Positions 10,626 to 24,553 are shown, numbered from the stretch's first letter. The stretch: 64,000 bases of DNA from Acanthosepion esculentum (GCA_964036315.1 OZ038479.1:60453393-60517392), one strand, 5' to 3'. The notes: a model not told the origin generated them from the letters alone. Numbers and translations are program-made.

Positions 10626-13383
10626 TTGTGTCTCTTTTCAGACTTTATACATCCCAGGAAACAGCATGTTTTCTTTACTGAATGTTCTTTGATTATTTCT
10701 ATATTATGTGTTTCTATCTTATCCCAAGGAAAAGACCTCCAATTTCTTTATTCCACTCTTGCAGGACCTCTTCTTATTCCCATTATGATTGTTTCTCTTT
10801 TCAGACTTTATACATCCCAGGAAAGAGCTTTTTTTCTTTACTGAATTTTCTTTGATTATTTCTATATCATGTGTTTCTATCTTACCCCAAGGAAAAGACC
10901 TCCAATTTCTTTATTCCACTCTTGCAGGACCTCTTCTTATTCCCATTATGATTGTTTCTCTGTTCAGACTTTATACATCCCAGGAATAAGCTTTTTATCT
11001 TTACTGAATTTTCTTTGATTATTTCTATATTATGTGTTTCTATCTTATCCCAAGGAAAAGACCTTCAATTTCTTTATTCCACTCTTGCAGGACCTCTTGT
11101 TATTCCCATTATGATTCTTTCTCTTTTCAGACTTTATACATCCCAGGAAAGAGCTTTTTTTCTTTACTGAATTTTCTTTGATTATTTCTATATTATGGGT
11201 TTCTATCTTATCCCAAGGAAAAGACCTCCAATTTCTTTATTCCACTCTTGCAGGACCTCTTCTTATTCCCATTATGATTGTTTCTCTTTTCAGACTTTAT
11301 ACATCCCAGGAAAGAGCTTTTTTTCTTTACTGAATTTTCTTTGATTATTTCTATATTATGGCTTTCTATCTTATCCCAAGGAAAAGACCTCCAATTTCTT
11401 TATTCCACTCTTGCAGGACCTCTTCTTATTCCCATTATGATTTTTTCTCTTTTCAGACTTTATACATCCCATGAAAGAGCATGTTTTCTTTACTGAATTT
11501 TCTTTGATCATTTCTATATTATGTGTTTCTATCTTATCCCAAGGAAAAGACCTCCAATTTCTTTATTCCACTCTTGCAGGACCTCTTCTTATTCCAATTA
11601 TGATTGTTTCTCTTTTCAGACTTTATACATCCCAGGAAAGAGCTTTTTTTGTTTACTGAATTTTCTTTGATTATTTCTATATTATGTGTTTCTATCTTAT
11701 TCCAAGGAAAAGACCTCCAATTTCTTTATTCCACTCTTGCAGGACATCTCTTCTTATTCCCATTATGATTGTTTCTCTTTTCAGACTTTATACATCCCAG
11801 GAAAGAGCTTTTTTTGTTTACTGAATTTTCTTTGATTATTTCTATATTATGGGTTTCTATCTTATCCCAAGGAAAAGACCTTCAATTTCTTTATTCCACT
11901 CTTGCAGGACCTCTTCTTATTCCCATTATGATTGTTTCTCTTTTCAGACTTTATACATCCCAGGGAAGAGCATGTTTTCTTTACTGAATGTTCTTTGCTT
12001 ATTTCTATATTATGTGTTTCTATCTTATCCCAAGGAAAAGACCTTCAATTTCTTTATTCCACTCTTGCAGGACCTCTTCTTATTCCCATTATGATTGTTT
12101 CTCTTTTCAGACTTTATACATCCCAGGAAAGAGCCTTTTTTCTTTACTGAATTTTCTTTGATTATTTCTATATTATGTGTTTCTATCTTATCCCAAGGAA
12201 AAGACCTTCAATTTCATTATTCCACTCTTGCAGGACCTCTTCTTATTCCCATTATGATTGTTTCTCTTTTCAGACATTATACATCCCAGGAAAGAGCATG
12301 TTTTCTTTACTGAATGTTCTTTGATTATTTCTATATTATGTGTTTCTATCTTATCCCAAGGAAAAGACCTCCAGTTTCTTTATTCCACTCTTGCAGGACC
12401 TCTTCTTATTCTCATTATGATTGTGTCTCTTTTCAGACTTTATACATCCCAGGAAAGAGCATGTTTTCTTTACTGAATTTTCTTTGATTATTTCTATCTT
12501 ATCCCAAGGAAAAGACCTTCAATTTCTTTATTCCACTCTTGCAGGACCTCTTCTTATTCTCATTATGATTGTTTCTCTTTTCAGACTTTATACATCCCAG
12601 GAAAGAGCATGTTTTCTTTACTGAATGTTCTTTGATTATTTCTATATTATGTGTTTCTATCTTATCCCAAGGAAAAGACCTCCAATTTCTTTATTCCACT
12701 CTTGCAGGACCTCTTCTTACTCCCATTATGATTGTTTCTCTTTTCAGACTTTATACATCCCAGGAAAGAGCTTTTTTTCTTTACTGAATTTTCTTTGATT
12801 ATTTCTATATTATGGGTTTCTATCTTATCCCAAGGAAAAGACCTCCAATTTCTTTATTCCACTCTTGCCGGACCTCTTCTTATTCCCATTATGATTGTTT
12901 CTCTTTTCAGACTTTATACATCCCAGTAAAGAGCTTTTTTTCTTTACTGAATTTTCTTTGATTATTTCTCTATTATGGGTTTCTATCTTATCCCAAGGAA
13001 AAGACCTCCAATTTCTTTATTCCACTCTTGCAGGACCTCTTCTTATTCCCATTATGATTGTTTCTCTTTTCAGACTTTATACATCCCAGGAAAGAGCTTT
13101 TTTTCTTTACTGAATTTTCTTTGATTATTTCTATATTATGGGTTTCTATCTTATCCCAAGGAAAAGACCTCCAATTTCTTTATTCCACTCTTGCAGGACC
13201 TCTTCTTATTCCCATTATGATTGTTTCTCTTTTCAGACTTTATACATCCCAGGAAAGAGCTTTTTTTCTTTACTGAATTTTCTTTGATTATTTCTATATT
13301 ATGGGTTTCTATCTTATCCCAAGGAAAAGACCTCCAATTTCTTTATTCCACTCTTGCAGGACCTCTTCTTATTCCCATTATGA
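10626..13383 (+). repeat. Start of domain II: first CTTTTTTT-type and G84 monomers
   Basis: The monomer at 10789 is the first with GAGCTTTTTTTC in place of GAGCATGTTTTC, a paired change at positions 41 and 43. The monomer at 11115 is the first with ATTATGGGTTTC (G84). Both are then common to the window end and were not seen to the left. Other variants include GAATAAGC near 10985, ATTATGGCTTTC near 11356, a 2 bp insertion in GCAGGACATCTC near 11743 and a CpG in TTGCCGGACC at 12869. A 148 bp monomer starts at 12421. Confidence 0.85.
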
Positions 13384-14671
13384 TTGTTTCTCTTTTCAGA
13401 CTTTATACATCCCAGGAAAGAGCTTTTTTTCTTTACTGAATTTTCTTTGATTATTTCTATATTATGTGTTTCTATCTTATCCCAAGGCAAAGACCTACAA
13501 TTTCTTTATTCCAATCTTGCAGTACCTCTTCTTATTCCCATTATGATTATTTCTCTTTTCAGACTTTATACATCCCAGGAAAGAGCTTTTTTTCTTTACT
13601 GAATGTTCTTTGATTATTTTGATATTATAGGTTTCTATCTTATCCTAAAGAAAAAAACTTCAATTTCTTTATTCCACTCTTGCAGGACCTCTTCTTATTC
13701 CCATTATGATTGTTTCTCTTTTCAGACTTTATACATCCCAGGAAAGAGCATGTTTTCTTTACTGAATTTTCTTTGATTATTTCTATATTATGTGTTTCTA
13801 TCTTATCCCAAGGAAAAGACCTTCAATTTCTTTATTCCACTCTTGCAGTACCTCTTCTTATTCCCATTATGATTGTTTCTCTTTTCAGACTATATACATC
13901 CTAGGAAAGAGCATGTTTTCTTTACTGAATGTTCTTTGATTATTTCTATATTATGTGTTTCTATCTTATCCCAAGGAAAAGACCTCCAATTTCTTTATTC
14001 CACTCTTGCAGGACCTCTTCTTATTCCCATTATGATTGTTTCTCTTTTCAGATTTTATACATCTCAGGAAAGAGCATGTTTTCTTTACTGAATTTCTTTG
14101 ATTATTTCTATATTATGTGTTTCTATCTTATCCCAAGGAAAAGACCTCCAATTTCTTTATTCCACTCTTGCAGGACCTCTTCTTATTCCCATCATGATTG
14201 TTTCTCATTTCAGACTTTATACATCCCAGGAAAGAGCATGTTTTCTTTACTGAATGTTCTTTGATTATTTCTATCTTATCCCAAGGAAAAGACCTTCAAT
14301 TTCTTTATTCCACTCTTGCAGGACCTCTTCTTATTCCCATTATGATTGTTTCTCTTTTCAAACTTTATACATCCCAGGAAAGAGCTTTTTTTCTTTACTG
14401 AATTTTCTTTGATTATTTCTATATTATGGGTTTCTATCTTATCCCAAGGAAAAGACCTCCAATTTCTTTATTCCACTCTTGCAGGACCTCTTCTTATTCC
14501 CATTATGATTCTTTCTCTTTTCAGACTTTATACATCCCAGGAAAGAGCTTTTTTTCTTTACTGAATTTTCTTTGATTATTTCTATATTATGGGTTTCTAT
14601 CTCATCCCAAGGAAAAGACCTCCAATTTCTTTATTCCACTCTTGCAGGACCTCTTCTTATTCCCATTATCA
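13384..14671 (+). repeat. Eight-monomer tandem duplication, copy 1 (1,288 bp)
   Basis: Ordered members are: GGCAAAGACCTACAAT with CAATCTTGCAGTACC (13384); GATATTATAGG with TCCTAAAGAAAA (13547); CATG type ending GCAGTACC (13710); CTATATACATCCTAGG with G59 (13873); GATTTTATACATCTCAGG with a one-base-short GAATTTCTTTG (14036); CATCATGATTG leading to TTTCTCATTTCAG; a 148 bp monomer (14198); then CTTTTTTT/G84 monomers (14346 and 14509). The same order follows immediately in copy 2. Confidence 0.92.
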
Positions 14672-15960
14672 TTGTTTCTCTTTTCAGACTTTATACATCC
14701 CAGGAAAGAGCTTTTTTTCTTTACTGAATTTTCTTTGATTATTTCTATATTATGTGTTTCTATCTTATCCCAAGGCAAAGACCTACAATTTCTTTATTCC
14801 AATCTTGCAGTACCTCTTCTTATTCCCATTATGATTATTTCTCTTTTTCAGACTTTATACATCCCAGGAAAGAGCTTTTTTTCTTTACTGAATGTTCTTT
14901 GATTATTTTGATATTATAGGTTTCTATCTTATCCTAAAGAAAAAAACTTCAATTTCTTTATTCCACTCTTGCAGGACCTCTTCTTATTCCCATTATGATT
15001 GTTTCTCTTTTCAGACTTTATACATCCCAGGAAAGAGCATGTTTTCTTTACTGAATTTTCTTTGATTATTTCTATATTATGTGTTTCTATCTTATCCCAA
15101 GGAAAAGACCTTCAATTTCTTTATTCCACTCTTGCAGTACCTCTTCTTATTCCCATTATGATTGTTTCTCTTTTCAGACTATATACATCCTAGGAAAGAG
15201 CATGTTTTCTTTACTGAATGTTCTTTGATTATTTCTATATTATGTGTTTCTATCTTATCCCAAGGAAAAGACCTCCAATTTCTTTATTCCACTCTTGCAG
15301 GACCTCTTCTTATTCCCATTATGATTGTTTCTCTTTTCAGATTTTATACATCTCAGGAAAGAGCATGTTTTCTTTACTGAATTTCTTTGATTATTTCTAT
15401 ATTATGTGTTTCTATCTTATCCCAAGGAAAAGACCTCCAATTTCTTTATTCCACTCTTGCAGGACCTCTTCTTATTCCCATCATGATTGTTTCTCATTTC
15501 AGACTTTATACATCCCAGGAAAGAGCATGTTTTCTTTACTGAATGTTCTTTGATTATTTCTATCTTATCCCAAGGAAAAGACCTTCAATTTCTTTATTCC
15601 ACTCTTGCAGGACCTCTTCTTATTCCCATTATGATTGTTTCTCTTTTCAAACTTTATACATCCCAGGAAAGAGCTTTTTTTCTTTACTGAATTTTCTTTG
15701 ATTATTTCTATATTATGGGTTTCTATCTTATCCCAAGGAAAAGACCTCCAATTTCTTTATTCCACTCTTGCAGGACCTCTTCTTATTCCCATTATGATTC
15801 TTTCTCTTTTCAGACTTTATACATCCCAGGAAAGAGCTTTTTTTCTTTACTGAATTTTCTTTGATTATTTCTATATTATGGGTTTCTATCTCATCCCAAG
15901 GAAAAGACCTCCAATTTCTTTATTCCACTCTTGCAGGACCTCTTCTTATTCCCATTATGA
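14672..15960 (+). repeat. Eight-monomer tandem duplication, copy 2 (1,289 bp)
   Basis: This repeats copy 1 monomer by monomer at a spacing of 1,288-1,289 bp, including the rare TCCTAAAGAAAAAAAC at about 14931, the short GAATTTC at about 15380 and the 148 bp monomer at 15487. Differences seen are one extra T in TCTCTTTTTCAG near 14842 (copy 2), and ATTATCATTG near 14668 in copy 1 against ATTATGATTG in copy 2. The copy ends where 15961 returns to a plain G84 monomer. Confidence 0.92.
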
Positions 15961-17901
15961 TTGTTTCTCTTTTCAGACTTTATACATCCCAGGAAAGAGC
16001 TTTTTTTCTTTACTGAATTTTCTTTGATTATTTCTATATTATGGGTTTCTATCTTATCCCAAGGAAAAGACCTCCAATTTCTTTATTCCACTCTTGCAGG
16101 ACCTCTTCTTATTCCCATTATGATTGTTTCTCTTTTCAGACTTTATACATCCCAGGAAAGAGCTTTTTTTCTTTACTGAATTTTCTTTGATTATTTCTAT
16201 ATTATGGGTTTCTATCTTATCCCAAGGAAAAGACCTCCAATTTCTTTATTCCACTCTTGCAGGACCTCTTCTTATTCCCATTATGATTCTTTCTCTTTTC
16301 AGACTTTATACATCCCAGGAAAGAGCTTTTTTTCTTTACTGAATTTTCTTTGATTATTTCTATATTATGGGTTTCTATCTTATCCCAAGGAAAAGACCTC
16401 CAATTTCTTTATTCCACTCTTGCAGGACCTCTTCTTATTCCCATTATGATTGTTTCTCTTTTCAGACTTTATACATCCCAGGAAAGAGCTTTTTTTCTTT
16501 ACTGAATTTTCTTTGATTATTTCTATATTATGGGTTTCTATCTTATCCCAAGGAAAAGACCTCCAATTTCTTTATTCCACTCTTGCAGGACCTCTTCTTA
16601 TTCCCATTATGATTGTTTCTCTTTTCAGACTTTATACATCCCAGGAAAGAGCTTTTTTTCTTTACTGAATTTTCTTTGATTATTTCTATATTATGGGTTT
16701 CTATCTTATCCCAAGGAAAAGACCTCCAATTTCTTTATTCCACTCTTGCAGGACCTCTTCTTATTCCCATTATGATTGTTTCTCTTTTCAGACTTTATAC
16801 ATCCCAGGAAAGAGCTTTTTTTCTTTACTAAATTTTCTTTGATTATTTCTATATTATGTGTTTCTATCTTATCCCAAGGCAAAGACCTACAATTTCTTTA
16901 TTCCACTCTTGCAGGACCTCTTCTTATTCCCATTATGATTGTTTCTCTTTTCAGACTTTATACATCCCAGGAAAGAGCATGTTTTCTTTACTGAATGTTC
17001 TTTGATTATTTCTATCTTATCCCAAGGAAAAGACCTTCAATTTCTTTATTCCACTCTTGCAGGACCTCTTCTTATTCCCATTATGATTGTTTCTCTTTTC
17101 AGACTTTATACATCCCAGGAAAGAGCGTTTTTTCTTTACTGAATTTTCTTTGATTATTTCTATATTATGGGTTTCTATCTTATCCCAAGGAAAAGACCTC
17201 CAATTTCTTTATTCCACTCTTGCAGGACCTCTTCTTATTCCCATTATGATTCTTTCTCTTTTCAGACTTTATACATCCCAGGAAAGAGCTTTTTTTCTTT
17301 ACTGAATTTTCTTTGATTATTTCTATATTATGGGTTTCTATCTTATCCCAAGGAAAAGACCTCCAATTTCTTTATTCCACTCTTGCAGGACCTCTTCTTA
17401 TTCCCATTATGATTGTTTCTCTTTTCAGACTTTATACATCCCAGGAAAGAGCTTTTTTTCTTTACTGAATTTTCTTTGATTATTTCTATATTATGGGTTT
17501 CTATCTTATCCCAAGGAAAAGACCTCCAATTTCTTTATTCCACTCTTGCAGGACCTCTTCTTATTCCCATTATGATTGTTTCTCTTTTCAGACTTTATAC
17601 ATCCCAGGAAAGAGCTTTTTTTCTTTACTGAATTTTCTTTGATTATTTCTATATTATGGGTTTCTATCTTATCCCAAGGAAAAGACCTCCAATTTCTTTA
17701 TTCCACTCTTGCAGGACCTCTTCTTATTCCCATTATGATTGTTTCTCTTTTCAGACTTTATACATCCCAGGAAAGAGCTTTTCTTCTTTACTGAATTTTC
17801 TTTGATTATTTCTATATTATGTGTTTCTATCTTATCCCAAGGCAAAGACCTACAATTTCTTTATTCCACTCTTGCAGGACCTCTTCTTATTCCCATTATG
17901 A
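15961..17901 (+). repeat. Homogeneous CTTTTTTT/G84 monomer stretch
   Basis: Nearly all monomers have GAGCTTTTTTTC, ATTATGGGTTTC and GACCTCCAATTT. They differ mainly at position 3, where GATTCTTTCTC appears in the copies at about 16287 and 17250. Exceptions are ACTAAATTTTC at 16776, a 148 bp CATG-type monomer at 16939, AGAGCGTTTTTTC at 17087 (a rare CpG at 17126) and GAGCTTTTCTTC at 17739. The stretch ends with a GGCAAAGACCTACAAT monomer, the usual exit from such stretches elsewhere (23.8, 29.5, 40.05 and 43.3 kb). Confidence 0.85.
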
Positions 17902-19205
17902 TTGTTTCTCTTTTCAGACTTTATACATCCTAGGAAAGAGCATGTTTTCTTTACTGAATGTTCTTTGATTATTTCTATATTATGTGTTTCTATCTTATCC
18001 CAAGGAAAAGACCTTCCATTTCTTTATTCCACTCTTGCAGGACCTCTTCTTATTCCCATTAGGATTGTTTCTCTTTTCAGACTTTATACATCCCAGGAAA
18101 GAGCATGTTTTGTTTACTGAATTTTTTTTGATTATTTCTATATTATGTGTTTCTATCTTATCCCAAGGAAAAGACCTTCAATTTCTTTATTCCACTCTTG
18201 CAGGACCTCTTCTTATTCCCATTATGATTGTTTACTTTTCAGACTTTATACATCCCAGGAAAGAGCATGTTTTCTTTAGTGAATTTTCTTTGATTATTTC
18301 TATATTATGTGTTTCTATCTTATCCCAAGGAAAAGACCTTCAATTTCTTTATTCCACTCTTGCAGGACATCTTCTTATTCCCATTATGATTGTTTACTTT
18401 TCAGACTTTATACATCCCAGGAAAGAGCATGTTTTCTTTAGTGAATTTTCTTTGATTATTTCTATATTATGTGTTTCTATCTTATCCCAAGGAAAAGACC
18501 TTCAATTTCTTTATTCCACTCTTGCAGGACCTCTTCTTATTCTCATTATGATTTTTTCTCTTTTCAGACTATATACCTCCCAGGAAAGAGCATGTTTTCT
18601 TTACTGGATTTTCTTTGATTATTTGTATATTATAGGTTTCTATCTTATCCAAAGGAAATGACCTTCAATTTCTTTATTCCACTCTTGCAGGACCTCTTCT
18701 TATTACCATTATGATTGTTTCTCTTTTCAGACTTTATACATCCCAGGAAAGAGCATGTTTTCTTTACTGAATTTTCATTGATTATTTCTATATTATGTGT
18801 TTCTATCTTATCCCAAGGAAATGACCTTCAATTTCTTTATTCCACTCTTGCAGGACCTCTTCTTATTACCATTATGATTGTTTCTCTTTTCAGACTTTAT
18901 ACATCCCAGGAAAGAGCATGTTTTCTTTACTGAATTTTCTTTGATTATTTCTATATTATGTGTTTCTATCTTATCCCAAGGAAAAGACCTTCAATTTCTT
19001 TATTCCACTCTTGCAGGACCTCTTCTTATTCCCATTATGATTGTTTCTCTTTTCAGACTTTATACATCCCAGGAATGAGCATGTTTTCTTTACTGAATTT
19101 TCTTTGATTATTTCTATATTATGTGTTTCTATCTTATTCCAAGGAAAAGACCTCCAATTTCTTATTTTTCCACTCTTGCAGGACCTCTTCTTATTCCCAT
19201 CATGA
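17902..19205 (+). repeat. Mixed block sharing rare variants with 2.5-3.4 kb and 9.7-10.3 kb
   Basis: Shared rare variants are GTTTACTTTTCAG (18229 and 18391), GAATTTTTTTTG (18120), TTTAGTGAATTTTC (18277 and 18438), ACTGGATTTTC with ATTATAGG (18605 and 18632), and GGAAATGACC with ATTACCATT (18655-18710). The first two recall 2.5-2.7 kb and the later ones recall 9.7-10.3 kb. The order suggests this block descends from the same ancestral array segment as the left domain. A 2 bp insertion occurs in CTTATTTTTCCACTC near 19163. Confidence 0.75.
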
Positions 19206-22200
19206 TTGTTTCTCATTTCAGACTTTATACATCCCAGGAAAGAGCATGTTTTCTTTACTGAATGTTCTTTGATTATTTCTATCTTATCCCAAGGAAAAGA
19301 CCTTCAATTTCTTTATTCCACTCTTGCAGGACCTCTTCTTATTCTCATTATGATTGTTTCTCTTTTCAGACTTTATACATCCCAGGAAAGAGCATGTTTT
19401 CTTTACTGAATGTTCTTTGATTATTTCTATATTATGTGTTTCTATCTTATCCCAAGGAAAAGACCTCCAATTTCTTTATTCCACTCTTGCAGGACCTCTT
19501 CTTACTCCCATTATGATTGTTTCTCTTTTCAGACTTTATACATCCCAGGAAAGAGCTTTTTTTCTTTACTGAATTTTCTTTGATTATTTCTATATTATGT
19601 GTTTCTATCTTATCCCAAGGAAAAGACCTCCAATTTCTTTATTCCACTCTTGCAGGACCTCTTCTTATTCCCATTATTATTGTTTCTCTTTTCAGACTTT
19701 ATACATCCCAGGAAAGAGCTTTTTTTCTTTACTGAATTTTCTTTGATTATTTCTATATTATGTGTTTCTATCTTATCCCAAGGAAAAGACCTTCAATTTC
19801 TTTATTCCACTCTTGCAGCACCTCTTCTTATTCCCATTATGATTGTTTCTCTTTTCAGACTTTATACATCCCAGGAAATAGCTTTTTTTCTTTACTGAAT
19901 TTTCTTTGATTATTTCTATATTATGGGTTTCTATCTTATCCCAAGGAAAAGACCTTCAATTTCTTTATTCCACTCTTGCAGGACCTCTTCTTATTCCCAT
20001 TATGATTGTTTCTCTTTTCAGACTTTATACATCCCAGGAAAGAGCTTTTTTTCTTTACTGAATTTTCTTTGATTATTTCTATATTATGGGTTTCTATCTT
20101 ATCCCAAGGAAAAGACCTCCAATTTCTTTATTCCACTCTTGCAGGACCTCTTCTTATTCCCATTATGATTCTTTCTCTTTTCAGACTTTATACATCCCAG
20201 GAAAGAGCTTTTTTTCTTTACTGAATTTTCTTTGATTATTTCTATATTATGGGTTTCTATCTTATCCCAAGGAAAAGACCTCCAATTTCTTTATTCCACT
20301 CTTGCAGGACCTCTTCTTATTCCCATTATGATTGTTTCTCTTTTCAGACTTTATACATCCCAGGAAAGAGCATGTTTTCTTTACTGAATGTTCTTTGATT
20401 ATTTCTATATTATGTGTTTCTATCTTATCCCAAGGAAAAGACCTCCAATTTCTTTATTCCACTCTTGCAGGACCTCTTCTTACTCCCATTATGATTGTTT
20501 CTCTTTTCAGACATTATACATCCCAGGAAAGAGCTTTTTTTCTTTACTGAATTTTCTTTGATTATTTCTATATTATGGGTTTCTATCTTATCCCAAGGAA
20601 AAGACCTCCAATTTCTTTATTCCACTCTTGCAGGACCTCTTCTTATTCCCATTATGATTGTTTCTCTTTTCAGACTTTATACATCCCAGGAAAGAGCTTT
20701 TTTTCTTTACTGAATTTTCTTTGATTATTTCTATATTATGTGTTTCTATCTTATCCCAAGGAAAAGACCTCCAATTTCTTTATCCCACTCTTGCAGGACC
20801 TCTTCTTATTCCCATTATGATTGTTTCTCTTTTCAGACTTTATACATCACAGGAAAGAGCATGTTTTCTTTACTGAATTGTCTTTGATTACTTCTATATT
20901 ATGTGTTTCTATTTTATCCCAAGGAAAAGACCTTCAATTTTTTTATTCCACTCTTGCAGGACCTCTTCTTATTCCCATTATGATTGTTTCTCTTTTCATA
21001 CATTATACATCCCAGGGAAGAGCATGTTTTCTTTACTGAATGTTCTTTGATTATTTCTATATTATGTGTTTCTATCTTATCCCAAGGAAAAGACCACCAG
21101 TTTCTTTATTCCACTCTTGCAGGACCTCTTCTTATTCTCATAATGATTGTGTCTCTTTTCAGACTTTATACATCCCAGGAAAGAGCATGTTTTCTTTACT
21201 GAATTTTCTTTGATTATTTCTATATTATGTGTTTCTATCTTATCCCAAGGAAAAGACCTCCAGTTTCTTTATTCCACTCTTGCAGGACCTCTTCTTATTC
21301 TCATTATGATTGTTTCTCTTTTCAGACTTTATACATCCCAGGAAAGAGCATGTTTTCTTTACTGAATGTTCTTTGATTATTTCTATATTATGTGTTTCTA
21401 TCTTATCCCAAGGAAAAGACCTCCAGTTTCTTTATTCCACTCTTGCAGGACCTTTTCTTATTCCCATTATGATTGTTTCTCTTTTCAGACTTTATACATC
21501 CCAGGAAAGAGCATGTTTTCTTTACTGAATGTTCTTTGATTATTTCTATATTATGTGTTTCTATCTTATCCCAAGGAAAAGACCTCCAATTTCTTTATTC
21601 CACTCTTGCAGGACCTCTTCTTATTCCCATTATGATTGTTTCTCTTTTCAGACTTTATACATCCCAGGAAAGAGCATGTTTTCTTTACTGAATTTTCTTT
21701 GATTATTTCTATATTATGTGTTTCTATTTTATCCCAAGGAAAAGACCTTCAATTTTTTTATTCCACTCTTGCAGGACCTCTTCTTATTCCCATTATGATT
21801 GTTTCTCTTTTCAGACTTTATACATCCCAGGGAAGAGCATGTTTTCTTTACTGAATGTTCTTTGATTATTTCTATATTATGTGTTTCTATCTTATCCCAA
21901 GGAAAAAACCTTCAATTTTTTTATTCCACTCTTGCAGGACCTCTTCTTATTCCCATTATGATTGTTTCTCTTTTCAGATTTTATACATCCCAGGAAAGAG
22001 CATGTTTTCTTTACTGAATTTCTTTGATTATTTCTATATTATGTGTTTCTATCTTATCCCAAGGAAAAGACCTGCAATTTCTTTATTCCACTCTTGCAGG
22101 ACCTCTTCTTATTCCCATCATGATTGTTTCTCATTTCAGACTTTATACATCCCAGGAAAGAGCATGTTTTCTTTACTGAATGTTCTTTGATTATTTCTAT

Positions 22201-22379
22201 CTTATCCCAAGGAAAAGACCTTCAATTTCTTTATTCCACTCTTACAGGACCTCTTCTTATTCTCATTATGATTGTTTCTCTTTTCAGACTTTATACATCC
22301 CAGGAAAGAGCATGTTTTCTTTACTGAATGTTCTTTGATTATTACTATATTATGTGTTTCTATCTTATCCCATGGAAAA
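19206..22379 (+). repeat. Mixed monomer block upstream of the large duplication
   Basis: Monomers mix CATG and CTTTTTTT types with G59 and G84. Two 148 bp monomers lie here, starting at 19206 and 22124. The run 21147-22271 (GATTGTGTCTC, TTCTCATTATG, AATTTTTTTATT, GGAAAAAACC, GATTTTATAC, short GAATTTCTTTG, CATCATGATTG) is an older relative of the block seen three times inside unit alpha. It differs from those copies in length and lacks the GCAGCACC and CTTACAGG members. Confidence 0.8.
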
Positions 22380-24553
22380 GACCTTCAATTTCTTTATTCT
22401 ACTCTTGCAGGACCTCTTCTTACTCCCATTTTGATTGTTTCTCTTTTCAGACTTTATACATCCCAGGAAAGAGCTTTTTTTCTTTACTGAATTTTCTTTG
22501 ATTATTTCTATATTATGTGTTTCTATCTTATCCCAAGGAAAAGACCTCCAATTTCTTTATTCCACTCTTGCAGGACCTCTTCTTATTCCCATTATGATTG
22601 TTTCTCTTTTCAGACTTTATACATCCCAGGAAAGAGCTTTTTTTCTTTACTGAATGTTCTTTGATTATTTCTATATTATGTGTTTCTATCTTATCCCAAG
22701 GAAAAGACCTTCAATTTCTTTATTCCACTCTTGCAAGACCTCTTCTTATTCCCATTATGATTGTTTCTCTTTTCAGACTTTATACATCCCAGGAAAGAGC
22801 TTTTTTTCTTTACTGAATTTTCTTTGATTATTTCTATATTATGTGTTTCTATCTTATCCCAAGGAAAAGACCTTCCATTTCTTTATTCCACTCTTGCAGG
22901 ACCTCTTCTTATTCCCATTATGATTGTTTCTCTTTTCAGACTTTATACATCCCAGGAAAGAGCTTTTTTTCTTTACTGAATTTTCTTTGATTATTTCTAT
23001 ATTATGGGTTTCTATCTTATCCCAAGGAAAAGACCTCCAATTTCTTTATTCCACTCTTGCAGGACCTCTTCTTATTCCCATTATGATTCTTTCTCTTTTC
23101 AGACTTTATACATCCCAGGAAAGAGCTTTTTTTCTTTACTGAATTTTCTTTGATTATTTCTATATTATGGGTTTCTATCTTATCCCAAGGAAAAGACCTC
23201 CAATTTCTTTATTCCACTCTTGCAGGACCTCTTCTTATTCCCATTATGATTGTTTCTCTTTTCAGACTTTATACATCCCAGGAAAGAGCTTTTTTTCTTT
23301 ACTGAATTTTCTTTGATTATTTCTATATTATGGGTTTCTATCTTATCCCAAGGAAAAGACCTCCAATTTCTTTATTCCACTCTTGCAGGACCTCTTCTTA
23401 TTCCCATTATGATTCTTTCTCTTTTCAGACTTTATACATCCCAGGAAAGAGCATGTTTTCTTTACTGAATGTTCTTTGATTATTTCTATATTATGTGTTT
23501 CTATCTTATCCCAAGGAAAAGACCTCCAATTTCTTTATTCCACTCTTGCAGGACCTCTTCTTACTCCCATTATGATTGTTTCTCTTTTCAGACTTTATAT
23601 ATCCCAGGAAAGAGCTTTTTTTCTTTACTGAATGTTCTTTGATTATTTCTATATTATGGGTTTCTATCTTATCCCAAGGAAAAGACCTCCAATTTCTTTA
23701 TTCCACTCTAGCAGGACCTCTTCTTATTCCCATTATGATTGTTTCTCTTTTCAGACTTTATACATCCCAGGAAAGAGCTTTTTTTCTTTACTGAATTTTC
23801 TTTGATTATTTCTATATTATGTGTTTCTATCTTATCCCAAGGCAAAGACCTACAATTTCTTTATTCCACTCTTGCAGGACCTCTTCTTATTCCCATTATG
23901 ATTGTTTCTCTTTTCAGACTTTATACATCCCAGGAAAGAGCATGTTTTCTTTACTGAATTTTCTTTGATTATTTCTATATTATGTGTTTCTATCTTATCC
24001 CAAGGAAAAGACCTCCAATTTCTTTATCCCACTCTTGCAGGACCTCTTCTTATTCCCATTATGATTGTTTCTCTTTTCAGACTTTATACATCACAGGAAA
24101 GAGCATGTTTTCTTTACTGAATTTTCTTTGATTATTTCTATATTCTGTGTTTCTCTTTTATCCCAAGGAAAAGACCTTCAATTTTTTTATTCCACTCTTG
24201 CAGGACCTCTTCTTATTCCCATTATGATTGTTTCTCTTTTCAGACTTTATACATCCCAGGGAAGAGCATGTTTTCTTTACTGAATTTTCTTTGATTATTT
24301 CTATATTATGTGTTTCTATCTTATCCCAAGGAAAAGACCTTCAATTTCTTTATTCCACTCTTGTAGGACCTCTTCTTATTCCCATTATGATTCTTTCTCT
24401 TTTCAGACTTTATACATCCCAGGAAAGAGCTTTTTTTCTTTACTGAATTTTCTTTGATTATTTCTATATTATGTGTTTCTCTCTTATCCCAAGGAAAAGA
24501 CCTTCAATTTCTTTATTCCACTCTTGCAGGACCTCTTCTTATTCCCATTATGA

